Assembly (NCBI GenBank): GCA_040757335.1
Contig: JBFLXB010000011.1
Location: 23,047-87,046 of the forward strand
DNA from: Nitrospirota bacterium
GTDB lineage: Bacteria > Nitrospirota > Nitrospiria > 2-01-FULL-66-17
Direction: 5' to 3'
DNA: 64,000 nucleotides
Under the pieces are notes generated by a model. That model did not search any database, was not told where the DNA came from, and saw only the letters and a list, made by a program, of their open reading frames with translations. A program made the translations under genes and the position numbers. Positions within the stretch are counted from its first letter, which is position 1. The number at the start of each line of letters is the position of its first letter. Positions 1 through 8,898 of this stretch are shown in pieces.

Positions 1-1
1 G

Positions 2-118
2 TGGCCGCTCGTGGTGGGGCGGATGCGGGAGAACATGGAAAGAATGGGTAAACCTGCGATCAGCGATCAGGACCACGACGAGATCGTGGGCTATTTGCGG
101 GAACGCTCCAGGCAGTGA
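2..118 (+). CDS. C-terminal fragment of a probable c-type cytochrome (5' end outside window)
   Basis: An open frame enters from the left edge and stops with TGA at 116-118, leaving 38 visible residues. It contains the stretch MRENMERMGKPAISD followed by a short helix-like HDEIVGYLRE ending. Mono- and diheme cytochromes c commonly end this way: an axial-methionine region, then a final helix of the pattern D-x-x-I-x-x-Y-L. The CxxCH haem site would lie outside the window, so haem binding is not seen and the call is inference from the C-terminal pattern alone. It runs in the same direction as the peroxiredoxin that follows 168 nt later. Confidence 0.45.
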   Translation, partial: WPLVVGRMRENMERMGKPAISDQDHDEIVGYLRERSRQ

Positions 119-286
119 CAGGCTGCGGCCGGCGCTGCGCGAGGCATCTTGACTTCATCCATACACGTGCCGCAAAGTAGGTGTTTCCACGAACCGACTC
201 CGCACCCAGCGGAGCCAGGTTCCAACGAGCCGGTCAACAGCGTCGCGAGCCTCGGCGCGGGACGCAAACACGGGAGGGAGATAGCC

Positions 287-922
287 ATGGCGATACGACT
301 AGGAGACGTGGTCCCCGACTTCACCGCGGAGTCCACGCAAGGAACTATTAGATTTCACGAGTGGATCGGCAACGGGTGGGCGATTCTGTTCTCCCACCCC
401 AAGGACTTCACGCCCGTCTGCACGACCGAGCTTGGAGCCGTGGCAAAGCTCAAAGACAAGTTCGCGCAACGGGGCGTGAAATTTCTGGCGCTGAGCGTGG
501 ACAGCACTGCGGATCATCAGAAGTGGATCTCGGACATCAATGAGACCCAGAATTGCGTAGTGGACTATCCCATCATCGGCGACGTGGATCGAAGGGTGTC
601 GATGATGTACGACATGATCCACCCCAACGCGATCGACAACCTGACCGTGCGCTCGGTGTTCATCATCGGCCCGGACAAGAAACTCAAATTGACGCTCACG
701 TATCCGGCCTCGACCGGACGCAACTTCGACGAGATCCTTCGCGTGGTCGAGTCGCTCCAGCTCACCGCCAAATTCAGCGTGGCCACGCCCGCGGACTGGA
801 AACCCGGCCAAGACTGCATCATCTCGCCGTCCGTGCCCGACGCCGACGTCCCGGCCAAATTCCCCAAAGGCTCCCGGACCATCAAACCGTACCTGCGCAC
901 CACGCCGCAGCCGAACCTGTAA
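287..922 (+). CDS. 1-Cys peroxiredoxin (Prx6/AhpC-TSA family)
   Basis: A 211-residue thiol peroxidase that reduces hydrogen peroxide and organic hydroperoxides in the cytoplasm. The peroxidatic cysteine is C45 in the motif DFTPVCTTE. The protein begins RLGDVVPDF and has the long C-terminal arm (WKPGQDC, then KGSRTIKPYLR) typical of the Prx6 subgroup rather than of 2-Cys AhpC. Length fits the family's roughly 210-220 residues. The frame is open further upstream, but ATG 287 is preceded by GGGAGGGAG at 272-280 and matches the usual N-terminus. A strong hairpin follows the stop codon, so the gene is probably monocistronic. The reductant is not apparent from the neighbours. Confidence 0.93.
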   Translation: MAIRLGDVVPDFTAESTQGTIRFHEWIGNGWAILFSHPKDFTPVCTTELGAVAKLKDKFAQRGVKFLALSVDSTADHQKWISDINETQNCVVDYPIIGDVDRRVSMMYDMIHPNAIDNLTVRSVFIIGPDKKLKLTLTYPASTGRNFDEILRVVESLQLTAKFSVATPADWKPGQDCIISPSVPDADVPAKFPKGSRTIKPYLRTTPQPNL

Positions 923-923
923 C

Positions 924-961
924 GGCAAAGGGGGGCGTTCAACCGAACGCCCCCCTTTGCC
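924..961 (+). terminator. Rho-independent-type hairpin after the peroxiredoxin gene
   Basis: A perfect 17-bp stem (924-940 pairing with 945-961) with a 4-nt AACC loop begins two bases after the peroxiredoxin stop codon. The stem holds a run of six G paired with six C and is very stable. No long T tract follows on either strand, so it may act as a terminator, an mRNA 3' stabiliser, or both. Confidence 0.75.
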
Positions 962-1121
962 ACTTGCGTTGCCTCTTCCGTAACCGGGGATCGTTATAGG
1001 TGGACCATCTGGGCCTGCGTGAACCAGACGCCTCGGCTTCAGGGCGCACCAGCCAAGCCCTTTGCGGGCTCACGAGTCAAGGAACCACCCCTGAAAGGCG
1101 GGTCGCCCCTGAACGAACGCT

Positions 1122-2150
1122 TTACACCGCTTTAGCGATCAGGGTTTCCGCGATCTGGATCGCGTTGAGGGCGGCGCCTTTGCGGAGGTTGTCGGACACC
1201 ACCCAGAGGTTCAGGCCGTTGTTGACGGACTGGTCTTCGCGGATGCGACCGACAAAGACCTCGTCTTTGCCCGAGGCGTCGAGCGGCATGGGGTAGAGTT
1301 TTCGGACCGGGTCGTCGAACACGATGACACCCGGCATCGCGCTGAGCAGGGAGCGCGCGTCATTGGGCTTGAGCGGCCGCTCCAGTTCCACGTTCACCGC
1401 CTCGGAGTGGCAGCGCATGACCGGCACACGAACCGTGGTGGCGGTGATCCGCATGTTGGGTTCGCCCAGAATTTTCTGCGTTTCGCGGACGATCTTCACT
1501 TCCTCGGAGCAGTCGCCGCCTTCGCCGAACGAGCCGATCTGGGGCAGGAGGTTGAACGCAATCTGGTGCGGGTAGACCTCGGCCTTGACCTCCTTGAACG
1601 TGAGCAGCGACTTGGTCTGCTCGATCAGTTCGTCCATCGCGGCCGCGCCGGTTCCGGACACGGATTGAAACGTGGTGACCACGACCCGCTTGATCCCGAC
1701 GGCGTCGTGCAGGGGCTTGAGCGCCATCACGAGCGGCGTGGTCGTGCAATTGGGGATCGCGATGATTCGCCGCGAGGCCTTGTCCAGCACGTGCGCGTTG
1801 ACTTCGGGCACCACCAGCGGCACGTCCGCGTCCATGCGAAACACCGCGCTGTCGTCGATCACCACCACGCCCGCCGCGCCCAGGCGAGGGCCGTAGTCGC
1901 GGCTGATCGCGTCGGTGGCGGAGATGAACGCGAAGTCCACGCCTTTGAAATCGCTCGACGGCGTGAGCTCTTCCACGGTCCAATCTTTCCCTTGGCAGGA
2001 CAGGGTCTCGCCCGCCGAGCGCTTGGACGCGAAGAGGCGCAGGCCACCCAGCGGGAACTTGCGTTCCTCCAGGATCTCCAGGCTCTCCCGGCCCACCGCG
2101 CCGGTGGCCCCGATCACGGCCACGGTATAGTGAGATTTTTTGGTGATCAT
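1122..2150 (-). CDS. asd: Aspartate-semialdehyde dehydrogenase
   Basis: A 342-residue NADP-dependent enzyme that reduces aspartyl phosphate to aspartate semialdehyde, the branch point to lysine/diaminopimelate, threonine and methionine. The Rossmann motif VIGATGAVG lies at residues 12-20. The catalytic cysteine is C135 in AIPNCTTTP, and the substrate-binding region includes RVPVMRCHSEAV. Length matches the usual 335-345. ATG 2150 is chosen over upstream in-frame starts because GGA/GGAAG-type bases precede it and the protein then starts MITKKSHYTVAVIG as the family does. It is the last gene of the ilv-leu cluster, but a strong hairpin sits only 20 nt upstream of its start. Confidence 0.95.
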   Translation of the reverse strand: MITKKSHYTVAVIGATGAVGRESLEILEERKFPLGGLRLFASKRSAGETLSCQGKDWTVEELTPSSDFKGVDFAFISATDAISRDYGPRLGAAGVVVIDDSAVFRMDADVPLVVPEVNAHVLDKASRRIIAIPNCTTTPLVMALKPLHDAVGIKRVVVTTFQSVSGTGAAAMDELIEQTKSLLTFKEVKAEVYPHQIAFNLLPQIGSFGEGGDCSEEVKIVRETQKILGEPNMRITATTVRVPVMRCHSEAVNVELERPLKPNDARSLLSAMPGVIVFDDPVRKLYPMPLDASGKDEVFVGRIREDQSVNNGLNLWVVSDNLRKGAALNAIQIAETLIAKAV

Positions 2151-2169
2151 CGCTTCCATCCAAAGCAGA

Positions 2170-2195
2170 GAGGGGCGCACGAACGTGCGCCCCTC
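2170..2195 (-). terminator. Hairpin between the Ig-like gene and asd
   Basis: A perfect 11-bp stem (GAGGGGCGCAC and its complement) with a 4-nt loop lies 30 nt after the preceding gene and 20 nt before the asd start. It could terminate or attenuate the ilv-leu transcript or protect an mRNA end. The following bases are only moderately T-rich. Confidence 0.6.
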
Positions 2196-2225
2196 CGCGT
2201 CATTCGCGTGCCGACACGCTCCTCG

Positions 2226-2648
2226 TTACTTTGCCCCGGTGGTCGAGAACGGCAGCCGGTACGGCGCGCCCTCGAGCTCGGAACCGTCTTTCGCTTTGGC
2301 CGACCACACCGTCACCTGATACACCGAATCGGGCTTGAGTTTGCCTTCGGGCCTGAAGCGAAGAGTAGTGGGACTCACCCAGGTGTACTGGCCGTCGAAC
2401 TCGATCGGCTCACCATTGTGATCGGTGGCGCCGCGCTGATCCATGCTCACCTCGTCCTGGGTGGCCGGGTCCATCGGCCGGTCGAACACGATCTCGATGA
2501 CCAGGTCATTGAGCTTCGGAATCGTTTTCCCGTACTCGGGGTAGGTCTTGACGATCTGGACGCCCTTCTCCTCGGCGTCCGCCACCGCAAGCCCGAGTGC
2601 TCCCACCCCGAAGACCACCAACGCAATACCCACCCACACACGCTTCAT
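2226..2648 (-). CDS. Exported protein with one bacterial Ig-like (Big_5/SbsA-type) domain
   Basis: A 140-residue protein with an N-terminal signal peptide (MKRVWVGIALVVFGVGALG, then a likely cleavage site after A-x-A near residue 25). It continues as a single beta-sandwich-like domain: TYPEYGKTIPKL, IEIVFDRPMDP, RFRPEGKLKPDSVYQVTVW. The pattern of an early FDRPMDP and a late L-x-P-x-T/S-x-Y-x-V is that of SbsA Ig-like domains, found in secreted and envelope proteins. The start was chosen at ATG 2648, seven bases after AGGAGGGT. It sits between leuB and asd in the same direction. No biosynthetic role is evident, and its presence in an amino-acid operon is unexplained. Confidence 0.7.
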   Translation of the reverse strand: MKRVWVGIALVVFGVGALGLAVADAEEKGVQIVKTYPEYGKTIPKLNDLVIEIVFDRPMDPATQDEVSMDQRGATDHNGEPIEFDGQYTWVSPTTLRFRPEGKLKPDSVYQVTVWSAKAKDGSELEGAPYRLPFSTTGAK

Positions 2649-2677
2649 GCCCGACCCTCCTGGTGACACGTGGCTGT

Positions 2678-3751
2678 TCAGGCGATCGCCTCCGCGATCA
2701 GCCCGCCCATTTCCCGCGTCCCCGTCTTGGTCATGCCCGGCTGCATGATGTCGGCCGTGCGGTACCCCTGCTCCAAGACGCGCGACACCGCGCGCTCGAT
2801 CGCGGCGGCGTCGTCTTCGAGGTCGAACGAGTGCCGCAACATCATCGCTGCCGAAAGGATCGTCGCAATAGGGTTGGCGATATCCTTCCCGGCGATATCC
2901 GGCGCGCTCCCGTGGATGGGCTCGTACAATCCGACCCGCCCGCCGAGGCTCGCCGACGGCAGCATCCCGATCGACCCCGTCAACATGGACGCTTCGTCGC
3001 TTAAGATATCACCGAACAGGTTGGTCGTCACGATCACGTCGAACTGCTTGGGCCACCGGATCAACTGCATGGCGCAGTTGTCCACGTACATATGCTTAAG
3101 CTCCACGTCCGGGAAGTCGGCGTGCACCCGAGTCACCACCCTCCGCCACAGCTCCGTGGCCTCGAGCACGTTGGCCTTGTCCACGCTGGTCACGAGCTTC
3201 CGGCGCTTGCGGGCGAGGCCGAACGCCACGCGTGCGATGCGCTCGATCTCCGGCGTGGTGTAGACCTCGGTGTTGATGCCGCGCTCCCCGCCCTCGTAGG
3301 GCGCCACCCCGCGGGGCGTGCCGAAGTAGATCCCCCCGGTCAGCTCCCGGACCACCAGGATGTCGATGCCGTCGATGATCTCCCGTTTCAACGGGGAGGC
3401 GTCCGCCAGCAGGGGAAACACGACCGCCGGCCTCAGGTTGGCGAAGGTGCCGAGTCGTTCGCGAAGCCCCAGGAGCGCCCGCTCCGGGCGTACCGAGTAG
3501 TCGAGGCCTTCCCATTTGGGCCCGCCCACCGCGCCGAGCAGCACGGCATCCGCGTCCATCGCGGCCTTGAGCGTCTCGTCGGGCAACGGCACGCCGAACC
3601 GATCGATCGCCGCGCCGCCCACCACAGCCTCGCGGAACTCGAACCGCCGGCCTCGTTGCTTCGCCACGGCATCGAGGACGCGCACGGCCTCGGGGACGAT
3701 TTCCCGCCCCACGCCGTCCCCGGGCAGCAATGTGATCTGAAAGGCCTTCAT
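2678..3751 (-). CDS. leuB: 3-isopropylmalate dehydrogenase
   Basis: A 357-residue NAD-dependent oxidative decarboxylase of the leucine pathway that converts 3-isopropylmalate to 2-oxoisocaproate. The protein opens with [16 protein letters not shown]. It has the substrate/metal region VREL(T)GGIYFG typical of LeuB rather than isocitrate dehydrogenase, plus [23 protein letters not shown] and the Mg-binding [13 protein letters not shown]. The cofactor loop [14 protein letters not shown] is complete. Its start overlaps the preceding membrane gene by 4 nt (ATGA), so the two are translationally coupled. leuC and leuD are not in this window. Confidence 0.97.
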   Translation of the reverse strand: MKAFQITLLPGDGVGREIVPEAVRVLDAVAKQRGRRFEFREAVVGGAAIDRFGVPLPDETLKAAMDADAVLLGAVGGPKWEGLDYSVRPERALLGLRERLGTFANLRPAVVFPLLADASPLKREIIDGIDILVVRELTGGIYFGTPRGVAPYEGGERGINTEVYTTPEIERIARVAFGLARKRRKLVTSVDKANVLEATELWRRVVTRVHADFPDVELKHMYVDNCAMQLIRWPKQFDVIVTTNLFGDILSDEASMLTGSIGMLPSASLGGRVGLYEPIHGSAPDIAGKDIANPIATILSAAMMLRHSFDLEDDAAAIERAVSRVLEQGYRTADIMQPGMTKTGTREMGGLIAEAIA

Positions 3752-4275
3752 GACGACACGCGCTGGTCAGCCCCCGCCACGTCGGACATGGGGGGTGACA
3801 GCCGAGCGGGGCTCGGCGCGACCGGCGGCACCGCGATGGCCCCGGAGGAGCTGGTGGAGGCGCTGGTCGCGAGCCGCGCGCCCAGGCGCCCTCCCGACCT
3901 TCCCAGCGCCTGCATGAAATACGCGGTCATGAGAAAGATCCCCATGTTGACCAACGTCACGAACAGGGGGGTCTGAAAGCCTTCGAGATGAAACCCCACC
4001 GGGAACGATCCGGCTTCCAGCCACGCCCACCCCACCACGCCCAGGTACGTGGCCCCTACTCCGCGGCTCCCCCACTGTCCGGCGTTGTGCCCGCCCCACA
4101 CGCCGATGGCCAACCCCAGGAGTACCGGGCAGAGCAGCGTGAACAGGAACATGGCTATGCGAAGAGACGCGGACGGCAACCCGACGGAAGCCAGCTGACG
4201 GGCGGCCACGGCCATCACGGCGAGGGCGCCGAACGCGCCGGCGGAATAGAGCCACTTGCGGGACGAAGAGTTCAT
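3748..4275 (-). CDS. Unknown polytopic membrane protein between leuA and leuB
   Basis: A 175-residue protein with about four predicted membrane segments: roughly residues 9-27, 38-58, 72-92 and 105-125. They include stretches such as [19 protein letters not shown] and [19 protein letters not shown]. The C-terminal 45 residues are soluble, rich in Ser, Ala and Pro, and likely disordered. I recognise no family. It overlaps leuA by 4 nt at its start and leuB by 4 nt at its end, so it must be made together with both leucine enzymes. Transport or membrane tethering connected with leucine synthesis is possible but speculative. Codon use is like its neighbours. Confidence 0.75.
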   Translation of the reverse strand: MNSSSRKWLYSAGAFGALAVMAVAARQLASVGLPSASLRIAMFLFTLLCPVLLGLAIGVWGGHNAGQWGSRGVGATYLGVVGWAWLEAGSFPVGFHLEGFQTPLFVTLVNMGIFLMTAYFMQALGRSGGRLGARLATSASTSSSGAIAVPPVAPSPARLSPPMSDVAGADQRVSS

Positions 4276-5819
4276 ACCAATCCGACGCGCGGCTCGTTGC
4301 CGCCCGGCCTGGACGCCCGCGCGGCCAGCTTGTTCAACGCGCTGAGGTACGCTCGAGCCGACGCGATGATGATGTCGGTGTCGGCACCGTGCCCCGACAC
4401 CGACCGGCCGTCTTCCTCCACCGTCACGGTCACCTCGCCCAAGGCGTCGGTGCCACCCGTGATGCCTTTGACCACGTAGGAGATCAATCGGCTCTTGGTC
4501 TGGGTGAGCGACGCAATGGTCCGGTACGCGGCGTCCACAGGGCCGTCTCCCTGTCCCGTGGACTTGATGAGGCGGTCCCCGGCGGCCAGCTCTACGGTTG
4601 CGGTGGGGGTGGTCGAGGTCCCGCTCTCGACGTGCAGCGCCACCAAACGGAACGCTTCGCTCGGCCGGTCGATCTCTTCGGAAATAATCGTCTCGAGGTC
4701 CTCTTCGAAGATCTCCTTCTTGGTATCCGCGAGCCGCTTCAGACGCTCGAACGCGTGCTCCAACTCCGTCTCGCTCGGTCGATACCCGAGCTCCTCGAGT
4801 TTATTCTTGAAGGCGTGGCGCCCCGAGTGTTTGCCCAGCACGATGTGCGTCTTGCCCACGCCCACGGACTCGGGCCGCATGATTTCGTAGGTCATCTTTT
4901 CCTTCAGCAACCCGTCCTGGTGAATGCCGGACTCGTGCGCAAAGGCATTGCCGCCCACGATCGCCTTGTTGGGCTGGACCAGCATCCCGGTGATCTTGCT
5001 CACCAAGCGGCTCGTTTTGGCGATCTCTTCGGTGACGACGCGGGTATCCGCTCCGAACGAGTCTTTCCGCGTGCGCAACGCCATGACGACTTCTTCCAAC
5101 GCCGCGTTGCCCGCACGCTCCCCGATGCCGTTGATCGTGCACTCCACTTGCCCGGCTCCCTCGAGCACGGCCGTCAGTGAGTTGGCCGTGGACAGGCCCA
5201 AGTCGTTGTGGCAATGAACCGACAGGACCGCGCGGTCCATGTTGGGAACTCGTCGCCGGATGGTGCGAAGCATCTCGGCGAACTCGTGAGGGGTCGCGTA
5301 GCCGACCGTGTCCGCGATGTTCACGGTCCGGGCGCCCGCGGCGATCACGGCTTCCAGCACCTCGCACAAATACGCCAGCTCGGACCGCGTGGCGTCCATG
5401 GGGGAAAACTCCACGTCCTCCACGTAGCCTCGCGCGCGCTCGACCATCTCGACCGCGCGGGTGAGCGCCTCAGCTCGCGTGAGCCGAAATTGGTGCTTGA
5501 GGTGAATGTCGGACGTAGAAATAAACGTGTGGATCCGGGTCCTGGCCCCGCCCTTCAGCGCCTCCCATGCGCGATCCACGTCACCCGGTTTGGCCCTGGC
5601 GAGGCTGCAGATGACGGGCCCCTCGACCTCCTGCGCAATCCGACGCACGGCCTCGAAATCCCCTGGCGAGCTGAAGGCGAAGCCCGCCTCGATCACGTCC
5701 ACGCCCAGGCGCGCGAGTTGCCGCGCGATGGCGAGCTTCTCCTCGACGGTCATGCTGGCGCCGGGCGACTGCTCGCCGTCGCGCAGGGTCGTGTCGAAAA
5801 TTGTGATGTTTCTGGTCAT
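4272..5819 (-). CDS. leuA: 2-isopropylmalate synthase
   Basis: A 515-residue enzyme condensing acetyl-CoA with 2-oxoisovalerate, the first committed step to leucine. The TIM-barrel domain opens with IFDTTLRDGEQSPGAS and has the metal-binding HCHNDLGLSTAN and the GIGERAGNAALEEVVM loop. A second signature is GNAFAHESGIHQDG. The C-terminal part (about residues 390-500), ending in a GGTDALGEVTVTVEE region, corresponds to the LeuA regulatory domain that confers leucine feedback. Full length for the long LeuA class. The overlap with the downstream membrane gene is ATGA, and pssA ends 24 nt upstream. Confidence 0.97.
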   Translation of the reverse strand: MTRNITIFDTTLRDGEQSPGASMTVEEKLAIARQLARLGVDVIEAGFAFSSPGDFEAVRRIAQEVEGPVICSLARAKPGDVDRAWEALKGGARTRIHTFISTSDIHLKHQFRLTRAEALTRAVEMVERARGYVEDVEFSPMDATRSELAYLCEVLEAVIAAGARTVNIADTVGYATPHEFAEMLRTIRRRVPNMDRAVLSVHCHNDLGLSTANSLTAVLEGAGQVECTINGIGERAGNAALEEVVMALRTRKDSFGADTRVVTEEIAKTSRLVSKITGMLVQPNKAIVGGNAFAHESGIHQDGLLKEKMTYEIMRPESVGVGKTHIVLGKHSGRHAFKNKLEELGYRPSETELEHAFERLKRLADTKKEIFEEDLETIISEEIDRPSEAFRLVALHVESGTSTTPTATVELAAGDRLIKSTGQGDGPVDAAYRTIASLTQTKSRLISYVVKGITGGTDALGEVTVTVEEDGRSVSGHGADTDIIIASARAYLSALNKLAARASRPGGNEPRVGLV

Positions 5820-5843
5820 CGGGCTACAAACAAATGGATTTCC

Positions 5844-6638
5844 TTACGCGCGCACGTCGCGATCCCGCAGCTCATCCTCCCCCGCCTCGAACCCCAACAC
5901 GGGGCCACGCGGCGACCGGGACCACCGACGCTGCGCCGCCTGCACCGGGCCCATGATCACCCCGGACGCGGCATACAGCGCGAACAAGGCAAACAGCATC
6001 ACCTGCGGCGCCGCGGTAACCACCATCACCAACAGCACGGCCGCCACCAACATTTGAAACGGTCGGCGATCACGCAGCTCGAGGCCCTTGAAGCTCCAAT
6101 ACCGAATGTTGCTGACCATCAGAAACGCCAACACATAGGTCATCATCACGATCAACAACGGCTTCATCTCCGCGCCCAGGCGCAGGATGTGGTCGTCGAA
6201 CAGCACGGTGGCGGCGAGCAGTCCGGCCGCGGCGGGTATCGGCAAGCCCACAAAGTACCGGCTCTCCACGGTGCCGACTTGCACGTTGAACCGCGCCAAC
6301 CTCAGTGCGCCGCACGCAACGAACAGAAATGCCGCCACCCACCCGATCCGTCCGTAGTTGGTGAGCGCCCAGGAGTAGATTAACAGCCCCGGCGCAACTC
6401 CGAACGAGACCAGATCCGCGAGCGAGTCGTACTCCACCCCGAACTTACTGGTGGTTCTCGTCATTCGCGCGACGCGACCGTCCAGGCTGTCGAACACGGT
6501 GGCGACCAAGATCGCGATCGCCGCGGATACGTGGTCCGCGTTGAACACCGCGATCACGGCGTAAAACCCGCTCAGGAGATTGCCGGTGGTAAACAAGTTG
6601 GGCAACAAGTACACCCCGCGCCGATTTCTCGTCGTCAT
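5844..6638 (-). CDS. pssA: CDP-diacylglycerol--serine O-phosphatidyltransferase
   Basis: A 264-residue membrane enzyme making phosphatidylserine from CDP-diacylglycerol and serine. The CDP-alcohol phosphotransferase signature is present as FDSLDGRVARMT, followed by FGVEYDSLADLVSFG (D-G-x2-A-R-x8-G-x3-D-x3-D). About seven to eight membrane segments follow, from NLFTTGNLLSGFYAVIAV to the C-terminus. The frame is open far upstream, but that part is an arginine-rich artefact lying over psd. ATG 6638 overlaps the psd stop (ATGA) and is preceded by GGGGG at 7 nt. An in-frame ATG two codons earlier is also possible. Together with Psd it gives phosphatidylethanolamine. Confidence 0.95.
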   Translation of the reverse strand: MTTRNRRGVYLLPNLFTTGNLLSGFYAVIAVFNADHVSAAIAILVATVFDSLDGRVARMTRTTSKFGVEYDSLADLVSFGVAPGLLIYSWALTNYGRIGWVAAFLFVACGALRLARFNVQVGTVESRYFVGLPIPAAAGLLAATVLFDDHILRLGAEMKPLLIVMMTYVLAFLMVSNIRYWSFKGLELRDRRPFQMLVAAVLLVMVVTAAPQVMLFALFALYAASGVIMGPVQAAQRRWSRSPRGPVLGFEAGEDELRDRDVRA

Positions 6639-7258
6639 GGCCATACCCCCAGCACGGTGCTCGCCCCGGACACACGCTCTCCCGGCTTGACCGCCACGCG
6701 GACGGTCAGCGGCAGGTACACGTCCATCCGGGACCCGAATCGGATCAACCCGTAACGTCGGCCCCGTTCCACGGAGGCTCCTTCCCGCACCCAGGTCACG
6801 ATCCGCCGCGCGATAAATCCCGCGATCTGCACGAACATCACCCGCTGGCCCTGCGCCGTCTCCAGCACCAAGGCTTGCTGCTCGTTGTCCAGCGACGCCT
6901 TCTCGTTGAACGCGGCAAAGAACTTCCCCGGGTAATAATACCGGCCCACGATTCGACCGTCGCACGGGATCCGGTTCACGTGAACGTCGGTCAGGCCCAT
7001 GAAGATGCTGACCCGTTGCACATCCTCCTTGAGCACCCTCGGCTCGAACAGGCGCTCGACCGCGAGCACTTTGCCGTCCGCGGGGGAGACGATCGCGCGG
7101 GGATCATCGGGAACCAGGCGACGGGGATTGCGGAAAAACCACAGCGTGAACCCTGCGGCTGCGGCCAGGAGCGCGGCAACCACCGTCCACCCCTGCCACC
7201 ACGCCAGCCCGGCGAGCGCAGCCGGCGTGGCGATGAACGGGATCCCTTCGATGACCAC
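6635..7258 (-). CDS. psd: Phosphatidylserine decarboxylase proenzyme (short form)
   Basis: A 207-residue pyruvoyl-dependent enzyme that decarboxylates phosphatidylserine to phosphatidylethanolamine. It belongs to the short single-membrane-anchor class. The N-terminal hydrophobic region (about residues 5-45) precedes FFRNPRRLVPDDP, ADGKVL, FMGLTDVHVNR and YYYPGKFFAAF. The self-cleavage site is the FGSR motif near residue 185, where the serine becomes the pyruvoyl group. The frame runs upstream into ilvC, but GTG 7258 has AAGGGG five bases before it and gives the normal family length. The stop overlaps the pssA start (ATGA). Confidence 0.93.
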   Translation of the reverse strand: MVIEGIPFIATPAALAGLAWWQGWTVVAALLAAAAGFTLWFFRNPRRLVPDDPRAIVSPADGKVLAVERLFEPRVLKEDVQRVSIFMGLTDVHVNRIPCDGRIVGRYYYPGKFFAAFNEKASLDNEQQALVLETAQGQRVMFVQIAGFIARRIVTWVREGASVERGRRYGLIRFGSRMDVYLPLTVRVAVKPGERVSGASTVLGVWP

Positions 7259-7293
7259 CGGGGCCCCTTGCCAAGCCTCAGATGGGCTCAATC

Positions 7294-8307
7294 TCAGTTT
7301 TTGTCCTTGTCGACCAGCCGGCCCTGTTTGAGCCACGGCATCATCGCCCGCAGGCGTGCGCCAACGTCTTCGATGGGGTGGGATTCGCCCTGACGCAACA
7401 ACGCGTTGAACACCGGGCGTCCGGCCCGATTTTCCAGGATCCATTCTTTGGCAAAGCGCCCACTCTGGATCTCGCCCAAAATGCGTTTCATCTCGGCCCG
7501 GGTGTCGTCGGTGATGACGCGCGGTCCGCGCGTCACGTCGCCGTACTTGGCGGTGTTACTGATCGAATACCGCATGGTGGAGATCCCTCCTTCGTAGATC
7601 AAGTCCACGATCAACTTCACCTCGTGTAGACACTCGAAATACGCCATCTCAGGGGAGTACCCCGCCTCGACCAATGTCTCGTACCCTGCCTGGATGAGCG
7701 CGGTCAGCCCCCCGCACAACACCACTTGCTCGCCGAAGAGGTCGGTTTCGCACTCCTCGCGGAACGTGGTTTCGATCACCCCGGCCTTGGTGCCGCCGAT
7801 GGCCCTGGCATAGGCGAGCCCCACCCGTCTCGTGAGCCCGGAGGGATCTTGGTGCACGGCCAGAAGCGACGGCACGCCGCTGCCCTTGGAGAACTCGGAT
7901 CGCACCAGGTGGCCCGGCCCCTTGGGGGCGACCATGAACACGTTCATGTCGGGGCGCGGCACGATCTGCCCGAAGTGGATGTTGAACCCGTGCGCGAACG
8001 CGAGGTACCCGCCGGACTTGAAATGGGGGGAGATTTCTCGGCTGTAGATGTCGGCCTGCAACTCGTCGGGCGCGAGGATCATCAACACGTCGCAGCGTTT
8101 GGCTGCGTCCGCCACCGGCATGGCTTTTAGTCCCGCGCGTTCGGCCTTCTCCCACGACGCGCCAGGCCGAACCGCCACCAGGACGTCCACGCCGCTGTCC
8201 TTCAGATTGTTGGCGTGCGCGTGCCCTTGGCTCCCGTACCCGACGATCCCGACGGTTTTCCCCTTCAGATCGCCCAAATCCGCGTCCTGGTCATAGTAGA
8301 TCTTCAT
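7294..8307 (-). CDS. ilvC: Ketol-acid reductoisomerase
   Basis: A 337-residue class I KARI that isomerises and reduces acetolactate (or acetohydroxybutyrate) in valine, leucine and isoleucine synthesis. The Rossmann motif [17 protein letters not shown] is near residues 18-34. The knotted C-terminal domain has the Mg-binding regions [16 protein letters not shown] and the [14 protein letters not shown] helix. Full length for the class I form. Its start is 45 nt after ilvN and psd begins 35 nt after its stop, within one operon. Confidence 0.97.
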   Translation of the reverse strand: MKIYYDQDADLGDLKGKTVGIVGYGSQGHAHANNLKDSGVDVLVAVRPGASWEKAERAGLKAMPVADAAKRCDVLMILAPDELQADIYSREISPHFKSGGYLAFAHGFNIHFGQIVPRPDMNVFMVAPKGPGHLVRSEFSKGSGVPSLLAVHQDPSGLTRRVGLAYARAIGGTKAGVIETTFREECETDLFGEQVVLCGGLTALIQAGYETLVEAGYSPEMAYFECLHEVKLIVDLIYEGGISTMRYSISNTAKYGDVTRGPRVITDDTRAEMKRILGEIQSGRFAKEWILENRAGRPVFNALLRQGESHPIEDVGARLRAMMPWLKQGRLVDKDKN

Positions 8308-8352
8308 CAGTCTCTCCCGATCAACGCCGCCCGCCGCGACGGTGCGACCACG

Positions 8353-8880
8353 TCACTTCGCCTCGACCATATGCGGCCGGCGCCGCTGGTCCACCGCGGT
8401 CTTGACCTCGTCCCGCATGATGGCGATGCGACCCGACCGGACCAACTCCTTGATACCCAACGGCCGGAGTTGATTGATAAACGCCTCGACCTTCTCACGA
8501 TCGCCGGTGATCTCCACGGTATACGTTCCCGGAGTCGAGTCCACGATCTTCGCGCGGAAGACCTCGATGATTCGGAAGACCTCGGCCCGATCTTCAGCGC
8601 GGGTGTGGATCTTGACCAAGGCGGTTTCCCGCTCGACGTAGGCGTGTTCGGTCAGGTCCACCACCTTGATCACGTCGATCAGCTTATTGAGCTGCTTGTT
8701 GACCTGTTCGAGGATTCGGTCGTCGCCGGTGGTCACGATCGTGATCATGGACATCGTGGGGTCGGCGGTGGGCCCGACCGACAGACTTTCGATGTTGAAT
8801 CCCCGGGCGGAGAAGAGGCTGGCCACGCGCGCCAGCACGCCGAACTTGTTTTCCACCAACAGGGAGATGATGTGCTCCAT
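8353..8880 (-). CDS. ilvN: Acetolactate synthase, small regulatory subunit
   Basis: A 175-residue regulatory subunit that binds valine and activates the IlvB catalytic subunit. An N-terminal ACT domain (IISLLVENKFGVLARVASLFSA split over residues 4-25, then FNIESLSVG and DPTMSMITIV) is followed by the C-terminal ALS_ss domain with the FRAKIVDSTPGTYTVEITG region and INQLRPLGI. Normal length for the IlvN/IlvH family. It starts 18 nt after ilvB ends, in the usual catalytic-regulatory gene order. Confidence 0.97.
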   Translation of the reverse strand: MEHIISLLVENKFGVLARVASLFSARGFNIESLSVGPTADPTMSMITIVTTGDDRILEQVNKQLNKLIDVIKVVDLTEHAYVERETALVKIHTRAEDRAEVFRIIEVFRAKIVDSTPGTYTVEITGDREKVEAFINQLRPLGIKELVRSGRIAIMRDEVKTAVDQRRRPHMVEAK

Positions 8881-8898
8881 GGCGCAACTCGTCCCGCG

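Noticed and set aside
1407..2666. Open frame on the plus strand across asd and the Ig-like gene
   Set aside because: Composition (His/Arg/Asp-rich) and overlap with two good minus-strand genes mark it as a shadow.
6639..6965. N-terminal extension of pssA over psd
   Set aside because: Arg/Gly-rich artefact; the ATGA overlap and GGGGG point to ATG 6638.
7259..7444. Upstream extension of psd over the end of ilvC
   Set aside because: Basic, low-complexity residues without family similarity, no ribosome-binding site; GTG 7258 gives the normal N-terminus.
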